A DNA stretch of 23,953 nucleotides. It comes from a virus. Made by a program: the position numbers and the translations under genes. Shown one piece after another: positions 13,321 to 18,924 of the stretch (positions within the stretch are counted from its first letter, which is position 1; each line of letters begins with the position of its first letter). The notes beneath the pieces are model-generated. The model made no database searches and was not told where the DNA came from. It saw only the letters and a list, made by a program, of their open reading frames with translations. The DNA is taken from IMG/VR virus record IMGVR_UViG_3300042868_000005, positions 1 to 23,953 of that record. One strand, written 5' to 3'.

Positions 13321-13788
13321 TTAGGATGCTACCAATGGAACAGAATACCACTGGGTGGTGGAAGATGCCACCAACAATGAACTGGTAAGGTTTGTGATGC
13401 TATACGCACCGTTGGCCGCAACTGCATTAACTGCCCCGCCAGTGGCGGGGTAGATATTCAGCGCTCCGGCAGCGGTGTTTTTAACAATAACTACCATACC
13501 AGCAACAGCCGTAGGCAATCTAACGCCTTTTGTGCCGTCAGCAGCAGAGACGACGTTCAAACCTTCAGCTAGTGCAGCAGCATTGCCTTGAGTACTGCCA
13601 GCCGCCGCAACAGCAGCAACAGGAAGACGAATGGCGCCGGTTGAAGTGCCAGCTATGGTCGTAGCAGTTATGGTCGTAGCAGTTATGGTCGTAGCGGTTA
13701 CCGCTTGCAACGCTGACGCGCCGGTGACGGTTACGCTATCAAATTCAGGGTCGCTATACGCGACGCCTACAGCTTTAGTATTTGGCAT
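13321..13788 (-). CDS. Beta-rich structural protein, candidate capsid decoration/fibre (155 aa)
   Basis: Starts at 13788 with AAAGGA 5 nt upstream. The N-terminus MPNTKAVGVAYSDPEFDSVT resembles that of the 150-residue protein encoded at 21263-21715 (KPIGVAYLDQDID), suggesting a shared anchoring segment. Residues 30-46 are TTITAT repeats encoded by a 15-bp tandem repeat, like a short beta-helical shaft. The rest is Ala/Val/Thr-rich and ends TQWYSVPLVAS, a typical beta-sandwich ending of phage appendage proteins. Placed between two terminators after the coat gene, it is probably a virion surface protein. No enzyme motif is present. Confidence 0.72.
   Translation of the reverse strand: MPNTKAVGVAYSDPEFDSVTVTGASALQAVTATTITATTITATTIAGTSTGAIRLPVAAVAAAGSTQGNAAALAEGLNVVSAADGTKGVRLPTAVAGMVVIVKNTAAGALNIYPATGGAVNAVAANGAYSITNLTSSLLVASSTTQWYSVPLVAS
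13651..13695 (-). repeat. 15-bp tandem repeat, three copies, in frame
   Basis: Three copies of agttatggtcgtagc (first copy with one C for T) occupy 13651-13665, 13666-13680 and 13681-13695, with a decayed fourth after that. The unit is 5 codons, so changes in copy number lengthen or shorten the Thr/Ile shaft without a frameshift. Confidence 0.9.
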
Positions 13789-13799
13789 GGTGTTCCTTT

Positions 13800-13821
13800 A
13801 GAAAGACGGGGCCGAAGCCCC
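13800..13821 (-). terminator. UUCG-loop hairpin terminator, weaker T tract
   Basis: On the - strand GGGGC-TTCG-GCCCC (13821-13808) is followed by GTCTTTCT, a poor T tract. It lies 7 nt after the stop of the 132-residue gene. Its loop and position match those of the two flanking terminators, but the weak T run suggests leaky termination, or a role protecting the 3' end of the RNA. Confidence 0.7.
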
Positions 13822-13828
13822 ATCAGAT

Positions 13829-14227
13829 TTAGGCAATGCGGTACGCAGTCCAAGTACCATCGCCGGTTTTACGAGCGAGGAACCGGCCCGAAGTGTTTTC
13901 CAACACAACAGCGTTGCCCACAATTGTCCAACCAGTACCAACAGCCAAAGTGACTTGGTAAGAAAGGTCAACCACCACAATAGCAAACTCAAAAGCAGCG
14001 TTTACTTTTGATGCAGCCGTGATGTCAGCTTCCACCAATGCCACGGTGGGCAGTGTGGCGGTAATGTCAGCAGCAGAGTCGCTGGTAAACAAACCGTTTG
14101 ACAGTTGGGCTGCGGTCAAAGTTACGTCAGCAGTCAGGGCCGTGGGGGCGCCCTGAACCGACAGAACAGCTTCACCGATATTGCCATCACCAAGCTGGTA
14201 GCCACCAGCGCCATTAGGGAGTGCCAT
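13829..14227 (-). CDS. Beta-rich structural protein, candidate capsid decoration (132 aa)
   Basis: The ATG at 14227 has AAGGAA 7 nt upstream. The product begins MALPNGAGGYQLGDGNIGEA and is dominated by short Val/Thr/Ala strands (TALTADVTLTAAQLSNGLF, SYQVTLAVGTGWTIVGNAV), ending GTWTAYRIA. This length, composition and place directly after the major coat gene fit a head decoration or cement protein, but I do not recognise the family from sequence alone. It lies between the coat terminator and the second hairpin, so its level is probably set by read-through from the coat transcript combined with its own good ribosome site. Confidence 0.72.
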   Translation of the reverse strand: MALPNGAGGYQLGDGNIGEAVLSVQGAPTALTADVTLTAAQLSNGLFTSDSAADITATLPTVALVEADITAASKVNAAFEFAIVVVDLSYQVTLAVGTGWTIVGNAVVLENTSGRFLARKTGDGTWTAYRIA

Positions 14228-14250
14228 GATAATTTCCTTAAAAAAGATTT

Positions 14251-14271
14251 AAAAAACGCCCCCGAAGGGGC
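14251..14271 (-). terminator. Terminator after the coat gene (UUCG loop)
   Basis: On the - strand GCCCC-TTCG-GGGGC (14271-14258) is followed by G, then TTTTTT, AAATC and a second TTTTTT. It begins 7 nt after the coat stop codon. The stem and T tract are those of a strong intrinsic terminator. The AAGGAA of the next gene overlaps the end of the second T run, leaving no room for a separate promoter. Confidence 0.9.
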
Positions 14272-14278
14272 ATTAGGT

Positions 14279-15490
14279 TTAGCCCCAGATGCGGCAGGCC
14301 ATTTGTGGACGGATGGTGCTGAAGCCGTACAGAACGTCAATACGGCAAGGCATACGGTCGTTGTTGATGTCGTACTGACGAACAACGCGCAAGCTGATAC
14401 CGTTGTGAACGGCACGAGCAGCCATGTCAACGCCTTGTGGCAGCAACAGGTCAGCAGTAGCGAACGTGATGGCGTCTTTGTGGTAGACCAAGTTCTGAGC
14501 GTACTGAGTAGAAGCAGTGCCCACAAAGGTCACAACGCCACCAGTTGCAGGCAGCACATCAACAGTAGCCAGAGCGTGGTTGGCCGAGTACATCGGAGCA
14601 ACAGTCACAGTCCAAGTGCCACCCACGGCAGTAGCCGTAGTCAAAGCCACAAATTGGAACAAAGAACCAGTAGACTCACGGGTCTGTGGGTTGACAGCAT
14701 TGCAAGCACTGACCGTGAACACGTCACCAGCATTGATTGTGGTGACTACAGAACCTTGTTCCAACAGAATGGTAGAAGCGCCTTCGGCAGTAACGCCTGG
14801 GGTCTTAACCAGTGTGGACGCGGTGGCGCTACGTGAGCCAGTGGTGTGCTGCTTGATCGACTGAGACATGTTGACTTCATCAAAGCCCAACACGCCAGTG
14901 CCCATCATGCCGTTGCGAAACTGCTTGGAGATAGTGTCGGTCGGATTGAACAGACCTTTCATACCTTCAACCAGACCAGCGTTGGCTGCTGGGTTAACAG
15001 TAGCGTAACGTGGCGACATCACAGCAGCGTTTTCGTTCAGCTTTTGTTGGGCTTGGAGCAGCACCAGCGAAGTTGAAGGAGTAGTGCCAGGCGTGCCAAC
15101 GGTATTACCGATGGTTTTGTACGCATTGGCAACGTCAGCATCAATGCTGGAGGCCAACTGGCTAATACGCGGCTTGAGAACACGCTCTGCGAAGTCGTCC
15201 AATTGCATGGTCAATTCAGCAGATGTGAAGTTGACACCGATGTGCTTTTGGGTAGAAACAGCCAGAGTGGTGAACTGCTCGTTGTCGTCCTGAACTTGCA
15301 GGGCGGCGCCGTCAGTAACCAGAGCGCGGTCAGGCAGACGGATACGCAGGGTAGAGCCAATCTTAGCGCCTTCAACAGCAAAGCTGTCGTCATACTGGCG
15401 ATTGACGTTACGGGTAAGAACAAGGTTATTCTCCAGAATTTCCAGAGCCTTGCGGGTGATCATGTCGATCGTAAGAATGCTATTAGACAT
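14279..15490 (-). CDS. Major capsid (coat) protein, P22 gp5-like family
   Basis: The 403-residue product has the features I know from the P22 coat family (P22 gp5 is 430 residues): an N-terminal helix (MSNSILTIDMITRKALEILE), the basic and polar N-arm to NRQYDDSFAVEGAKIGSTLR, the strand IRLPDRALV, and the HK97-fold spine region FTSAELTMQLDDFAERVLKP with ASSIDADVANAY. An inserted beta domain follows at about 220-300 (VTAEGASTILLEQGSVVTTI). It ends GFSTIRPQMACRIWG. It is directly after the scaffold gene, as in P22, and followed by a strong terminator, which fits its need for high expression. The ribosome site AGGA lies 9 nt before the ATG. Confidence 0.9.
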   Translation of the reverse strand: MSNSILTIDMITRKALEILENNLVLTRNVNRQYDDSFAVEGAKIGSTLRIRLPDRALVTDGAALQVQDDNEQFTTLAVSTQKHIGVNFTSAELTMQLDDFAERVLKPRISQLASSIDADVANAYKTIGNTVGTPGTTPSTSLVLLQAQQKLNENAAVMSPRYATVNPAANAGLVEGMKGLFNPTDTISKQFRNGMMGTGVLGFDEVNMSQSIKQHTTGSRSATASTLVKTPGVTAEGASTILLEQGSVVTTINAGDVFTVSACNAVNPQTRESTGSLFQFVALTTATAVGGTWTVTVAPMYSANHALATVDVLPATGGVVTFVGTASTQYAQNLVYHKDAITFATADLLLPQGVDMAARAVHNGISLRVVRQYDINNDRMPCRIDVLYGFSTIRPQMACRIWG

Positions 15491-15511
15491 TTGTAAATTT
15501 CCTAAAAAAAG

Positions 15512-16282
15512 TTAGCGGATACGTTGTGCTTCCCACTTCTTCATCTGCCTTACACGTTCAGCATCAATCCACTGCGAGGCCGTCATGCTCTTAATGGAGC
15601 GCGGGTCTGTAGTGTCAAGTGCTGGCGAACCAGAGGCTCGGGCGGTAACAGGTGAAATCGGCGTTGGCGCTGACGTTGTTCGTTTGACCGGGGGTTCTGC
15701 GGCTAATTTAGCCTCAATCTTCCCAATCTCTTTCGCCTGACCGAGTGGCGTCATACGTGCGATGCGTTCCGCGTCTTTGGGGTTAGAGCCGAGATAGTAA
15801 GCTAACTCAGGCCCAATGTCCGAAGACTGGATCGTTTCGGCCATCACGTTCGTGATCGGCAGTTTTGGGTTGTAGGCGACTTGTTCAAAGTCATCGTACT
15901 TGTCCCGCGCTGCTTCCTCAAGTTCCTGATAGCTTTCGAGAATAGCAGAGTGCTGCTTGGCGGCTTCACGCTTTGCAATCAGTTCTTCAGCCTTCTGTAG
16001 CGTCAACGCTTCCGTGTACGCTTCGGTAGACTCAAACTGATCAGCGGATGCTGCGGGGGCGGCTCTCAGCGTCTGTTGTTCAGACTGGCGCTGTGCTTGA
16101 TCTCGTTCCCACTTACGTTGCTCTCTTGCGAGGCGTTTGCCAATAGCTGCGTCAAGTTCCTCTTGCGAGAATGTCTTGCTTACTGCTTCTGGCGTTTCCG
16201 GCGTTTGAACTTCAGTCGCAGGTGCAGCCGTTGCTTCCTGTTCTGGCACGGGTAGTGACTCCGCTGGTACTTCTTCTAACAT
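15512..16282 (-). CDS. Scaffolding protein (P22 gp8-like role)
   Basis: A 256-residue, highly charged helical protein with an acidic Pro/Ala-rich head (MLEEVPAESLPVPEQEATAA), the helix FSQEELDAAIGKRLAREQRK that I associate with phage scaffolding proteins, a Gln/Glu-rich coiled coil to about 125, a low-complexity Pro/Thr/Ser linker (TTSAPTPISPVTARAS) and a basic helical C-terminus (WIDAERVRQMKKWEAQRIR). P22 gp8 also ends in a basic helix that binds coat protein. It lies between the upstream accessory block and the coat gene. The ATG at 16282 has AAGGA 7 nt upstream, inside a perfect palindrome that could affect its translation. Confidence 0.85.
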   Translation of the reverse strand: MLEEVPAESLPVPEQEATAAPATEVQTPETPEAVSKTFSQEELDAAIGKRLAREQRKWERDQAQRQSEQQTLRAAPAASADQFESTEAYTEALTLQKAEELIAKREAAKQHSAILESYQELEEAARDKYDDFEQVAYNPKLPITNVMAETIQSSDIGPELAYYLGSNPKDAERIARMTPLGQAKEIGKIEAKLAAEPPVKRTTSAPTPISPVTARASGSPALDTTDPRSIKSMTASQWIDAERVRQMKKWEAQRIR

Positions 16283-16286
16283 TTAT

Positions 16287-16300
16287 GAATCCTTGGATTC
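16287..16300 (-). promoter_or_regulatory. Palindrome covering the scaffold ribosome-binding site
   Basis: GAATCCTTGGATTC is a perfect 14-nt palindrome four nt upstream of the scaffold ATG. Read as - strand RNA it can form a five-pair stem with loop CAAG, and it contains the AAGGA ribosome site (complement of 16290-16294). It could hold the site partly closed or be a protein-binding operator. P22 scaffold is known to control its own synthesis after transcription, which makes the place suggestive; function is inferred. Confidence 0.4.
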
Positions 16301-16329
16301 CTCGGTCAACCTGGCCGATACGGTTTTTA

Positions 16330-16348
16330 CAAATATATCAGATATTTG
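16330..16348 (-). promoter_or_regulatory. Candidate promoter -10 within an AT-rich inverted repeat
   Basis: In the longest gap of the operon (16283-16350, 68 nt) the - strand carries TGATATATT (16340-16332), an extended -10 of type TGnTATAAT with one mismatch. No good -35 box lies at 16-18 nt. The same bases form an inverted repeat, CAAATAT and ATATTTG, around a 5-nt centre. It could be a weak scaffold/coat promoter with an operator, or an AT-rich hairpin only. Confidence 0.35.
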
Positions 16349-16350
16349 GG

Positions 16351-16692
16351 CTAAAGACTAACTTCAGCCCAACTCAATGTGCTTTCGTCCCAGCGATACT
16401 TTTTGTCATCAGCCGGAAGTGGAACTGGCGCAAGCCATTGGCAGGTTTCTTCTACCAAAGTCCAACTTGGGAATGGCTGGGGTGAAATAAAAGCGTCTCT
16501 GGTGCTGTCATAGGTGTAGCCAATGCCAGCGTAGTTTTTGCGGATTCTTGCGTTGTAGGATGTGCGCTTGCAAATTTGGCTGCGGGTTTCGCCGTAAAAC
16601 TGTTCCCAATCTTGGGACAGGTCGGTTTCATCTTTGCCAACAATGACTTCTGTAACGATGTTGTTTTCGTCTAAAAATGCATAGTGTGCCAT
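16351..16692 (-). CDS. Conserved phage protein of unknown function (113 aa)
   Basis: Begins in a TAATG overlap with the glycine-rich gene. The product starts MAHYAFLDENNIVTEVIVGK and has WEQFYGE, a motif NYAGIGYTYDSTRDAFISPQ, then PFPSWTLVEETCQWLAPVPL and a closing YRWDESTLSWAEV. From memory this is a widespread family in marine and freshwater tailed phages, often near tail-fibre or structural genes, with no proven function. It is soluble and Trp/Tyr-rich, fitting a small virion or fibre-associated protein. It is the last gene of the accessory block between portal and scaffold. Confidence 0.8.
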   Translation of the reverse strand: MAHYAFLDENNIVTEVIVGKDETDLSQDWEQFYGETRSQICKRTSYNARIRKNYAGIGYTYDSTRDAFISPQPFPSWTLVEETCQWLAPVPLPADDKKYRWDESTLSWAEVSL

Positions 16693-17624
16693 TAGAAAGT
16701 CACCGTTCCTGTTCCAGCAGTAAAGGTATAGACCTTGTAGCCGCCCGAAGTTACTGGGCCTGAGTACGTCAATCCACCGCTAATGGTTGTAATGTCAGCA
16801 AAAGTGTCGGCGTACCGAATAATGACAATGCCTGAACCGCCGTTGCCGCCAATGTATCCAACAGTTGTGTTGTTTGCGCCATCGGTATTGCCAGCACCAC
16901 CGCCGCCCGTGTTGACTGTTCCAGCGTTGGCTGGGTTTGCTGAACTTGCAGTGCCGCCGCCCCCTGCTCCACCAGTACCGTTAGTACCGCCAGAAGCAGG
17001 TCTTCCCGCACCGCCGCCGCCACCAGCATAAGTTACAGACGAGCCGCTAATACTAGACGCGCTACCATCGCCGCCGTTACCGCCACTTGTAGCGGTTGCA
17101 TTGCTACCTACTGCGCTAGCACCGCCGCCGCCAGAACCGCCGTCATCAAGAGATGTGCCAGCATTATTTCCTTGAGACGGAGATGTAGATGGCGTATTCC
17201 CAAGGCCACCTGAGTTTGTTGTAAGCGAACCACCGCCACTACCACCACTACCACCAACTCTGCCACTTGGTGGGCTACCACCGCTAGCGGAAGTTGCGTT
17301 GTAACAAGCACCAAAACCGCCACCAGCAGAGGTAATCGTGCTAAATACAGAATCAGAACCGTTGGTTGCGTTATACCCTGTTGAGGTATCGCCACCTGCA
17401 CCACCTGCGCCGCCTGCGCCAATTGTCAGTGTGTAGGGGGTGCCTCCTGATATGGCTAAAGAATTTGCTGTGCGGTAGCCACCAGCACCGCCGCCAGCGC
17501 CAGCATTTCCTGCGACAGACGCCCCGCCGCCACCGCCACCGCCAGCAACTACTAGGTAGTCAACGGCGGTTGGTGCTGGCAAAGCCGCAACGCCAGCCAA
17601 AAAGAAGTTTTTGGCGGCAAACAT
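16692..17624 (-). CDS. Glycine-rich adhesin / tail-fibre-tip-like protein (310 aa)
   Basis: ATG 17624, in a TAATG overlap, gives MFAAKNFFLAGVAALPAPTA followed by VDYLVVAGGGGGGG, the usual beginning of the phage glycine-rich domain. About 230 residues of glycine-rich runs separated by short polar loops follow, and the domain closes with GGNGGSGIVIIRYAD. A last beta segment (GGYKVYTFTAGTGTVTF) ends the protein. Glycine-rich runs of this kind form a polyglycine-II sandwich in the S16 gp38 adhesin, where variable loops bind the host receptor; this protein may work likewise. A start at 17660 is possible but lies inside the previous gene. Confidence 0.82.
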   Translation of the reverse strand: MFAAKNFFLAGVAALPAPTAVDYLVVAGGGGGGGASVAGNAGAGGGAGGYRTANSLAISGGTPYTLTIGAGGAGGAGGDTSTGYNATNGSDSVFSTITSAGGGFGACYNATSASGGSPPSGRVGGSGGSGGGSLTTNSGGLGNTPSTSPSQGNNAGTSLDDGGSGGGGASAVGSNATATSGGNGGDGSASSISGSSVTYAGGGGGAGRPASGGTNGTGGAGGGGTASSANPANAGTVNTGGGGAGNTDGANNTTVGYIGGNGGSGIVIIRYADTFADITTISGGLTYSGPVTSGGYKVYTFTAGTGTVTF

Positions 17625-18085
17625 TATGGTGTGTACCCTTGGGCAATCGAGCCGTACCAATTAGTGCCATCAGCAATGAAGGTCAAAATGTCCATCTTGC
17701 CGGCCGTTGCTGTGATGGTTGGTGCGCCAGCCGTACCAAACTTTACGCCGGTAAATGTTGCTGTGCCGTTGCCAGTGGTTGCAGCCTGTTTGAGCAGCAG
17801 CACAAAGGACTTGCCAGCCGTAGCAGTTGGCATGGTGAATGTGCAGGCTGTGGATGCTGTCAAGGTTGCCGTTTGCACCGTGCCGTTGGTCAGCGCCAAG
17901 GTTGATGCGGTGGTCACCGTGCCGATAGCAACAACGGCCTCAACATAGTTGGTCACCGTTGGGTTGGTAAACAGGCCGTTAACGCTCACCTTGACAGTTG
18001 CGCTGCTTTGCACAATCGGCAATACCTCAGTGCCCGCAAGGGGGACAGACGCGCTTGCTAGCGCAGAGATTTTCTTGTCAGCCAT
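17624..18085 (-). CDS. Fibre-like structural protein (153 aa)
   Basis: The ATG at 18085 has GGAG 7 nt upstream. The N-terminus MADKKISALASASVPLAGTE followed by VLPIVQ is a known opening of phage tail-fibre and appendage proteins and probably marks the virion-attachment segment. The body is Thr/Ala/Val-rich beta structure with FTMPTATAGKSFVLLLKQA and ends MDILTFIADGTNWYGSIAQG, a common fibre C-terminal motif (compare the TNWVIM end of the protein at 10083-10931). It immediately precedes the glycine-rich adhesin gene, overlapping it by one base, so it may be its partner or anchor. Confidence 0.78.
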   Translation of the reverse strand: MADKKISALASASVPLAGTEVLPIVQSSATVKVSVNGLFTNPTVTNYVEAVVAIGTVTTASTLALTNGTVQTATLTASTACTFTMPTATAGKSFVLLLKQAATTGNGTATFTGVKFGTAGAPTITATAGKMDILTFIADGTNWYGSIAQGYTP

Positions 18086-18088
18086 TTA

Positions 18089-18253
18089 TCACTCCAAAAG
18101 AATTAAGCCGCCATCTTCTTGCACAAGATTGTCGCCAATTTCGGTCAAAAGATTGCCCTGCACCGTTGCACTGGCATACCCAGACAAAAGGGAAATAATG
18201 TTGCCAATACCTATGGCAACACCGTTCCGAATAGGGATGCCAAAGTAACTCAT
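18089..18253 (-). CDS. Small virion-associated-type protein (54 aa)
   Basis: Found by reading the gap: ATG at 18251-18253 overlaps the previous stop as ATGA, and the frame runs 54 codons to TGA at 18089-18091, 3 nt before the next gene. The product starts MSYFGIPIRNGVAIGIGNII and ends LLTEIGDNLVQEDGGLILLE, a repeat-like LLxExGDxLxxEDG ending seen in many phage structural proteins. Coupling on both sides and this ending argue that it is real. It contains the ribosome site of the next gene. Probably a small tail or fibre component. Confidence 0.72.
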   Translation of the reverse strand: MSYFGIPIRNGVAIGIGNIISLLSGYASATVQGNLLTEIGDNLVQEDGGLILLE

Positions 18254-18552
18254 TGTGAGTTCATTGGTTTGGCGTACACCGTGCCGTCAGCAGACACTCT
18301 AATCGCGCTCACGCGCCATTGACCGCCAGTGCCTTGTGGCACTTTGAACGGAATTGGGGTAAACGGTGGGATCGGTGTGCTGGATGTGGTGGCGGTAACG
18401 CCTTCACCCACCAAGACATAGCATGCTTGGTCAGACCAGACCACAACACCTTGAGGGCCAGCAGACCATGTGCCCGTCACACCAGCAGAGCCGGTGTACG
18501 AAATAGATTTGGCTGGAAAATCAGCATCTGCCAGTGGGTTAAGTAGTTCCAT
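18250..18552 (-). CDS. Small beta-rich structural-type protein (100 aa)
   Basis: ATG 18552 has AAGGAAA about 6 nt upstream. The product is MELLNPLADADFPAKSISYT, then VTGTWSAGPQGVVVWSDQAC, a Pro/Thr-rich middle (TPIPPFTPIPFKVP) and the strand-rich end WRVSAIRVSADGTVYAKPM. It looks like a small all-beta domain with one cysteine and no signal or membrane segment. I recognise the general type from structural regions of podoviruses but not a named family. It overlaps the 54-residue gene as ATGA and probably belongs to the same virion-appendage block. Confidence 0.72.
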   Translation of the reverse strand: MELLNPLADADFPAKSISYTGSAGVTGTWSAGPQGVVVWSDQACYVLVGEGVTATTSSTPIPPFTPIPFKVPQGTGGQWRVSAIRVSADGTVYAKPMNSQ

Positions 18553-18561
18553 AATGTTTCC

Positions 18562-18924
18562 TTATGCCAAAAATTTAAGTTTGTACAAAGTGCGTAAATA
18601 AATCTCAACGATATTATCTATTAACTGTTGTAGTGATGAGTCTGATTTATCGCAGACAGTGTACCGAGCCGCTTCAATCTCAGCCAACGAGTCCTCTAGG
18701 AACTCAATGACGTTGCTCGTTTTCTTTGCCGAGTGCAGAGTGATCGGGCCGATCAAGCCGTGACGGCCTTGGTAGGCTTCGGCAAAATCATCAGCCGCAC
18801 CAACGATGCGGTTATAAAAAATGTTGAGTGCTTCGTGCTTGCTAAAGCTGCGGGTGTTCAAGTGAACGCTGTGCGTCACATCACGGGCTAGAAACAGCAA
18901 GCCTAAAAAATCAGCGGGTTTCAT
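18562..18924 (-). CDS. Conserved helical phage protein, DUF5856-like (120 aa)
   Basis: Overlaps the portal stop as ATGA at 18921-18924. The product begins MKPADFLGLLFLARDVTHSV, then HLNTRSFSKHEALNIFYNRI, and continues with DDFAEAYQGRHGLIGPITLH and an AKKTSNVIEFLEDSL helix. From memory this matches phage proteins named DUF5856, which look like a four-helix ferritin/Dps-like bundle: H19 with H22, the H30/E31 pair and the D45-E49 region could be metal or structural positions. Whether it binds iron is unknown. Its place after the portal is conserved in related phages as far as I recall. Function unproven. Confidence 0.75.
   Translation of the reverse strand: MKPADFLGLLFLARDVTHSVHLNTRSFSKHEALNIFYNRIVGAADDFAEAYQGRHGLIGPITLHSAKKTSNVIEFLEDSLAEIEAARYTVCDKSDSSLQQLIDNIVEIYLRTLYKLKFLA

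Noticed and set aside
16283-16330. Promoter with TTGACC as -35 and ATAAAT as -10 before scaffold
   Set aside because: The -10 matches only three of six bases and would overlap the start codon, leaving no leader or ribosome site in the RNA.
16692-17624. Repetitive CCGCC-type DNA as a CRISPR or other array
   Set aside because: The repeats are irregular and explained by glycine codons in one long open frame; there are no constant repeats with spacers.
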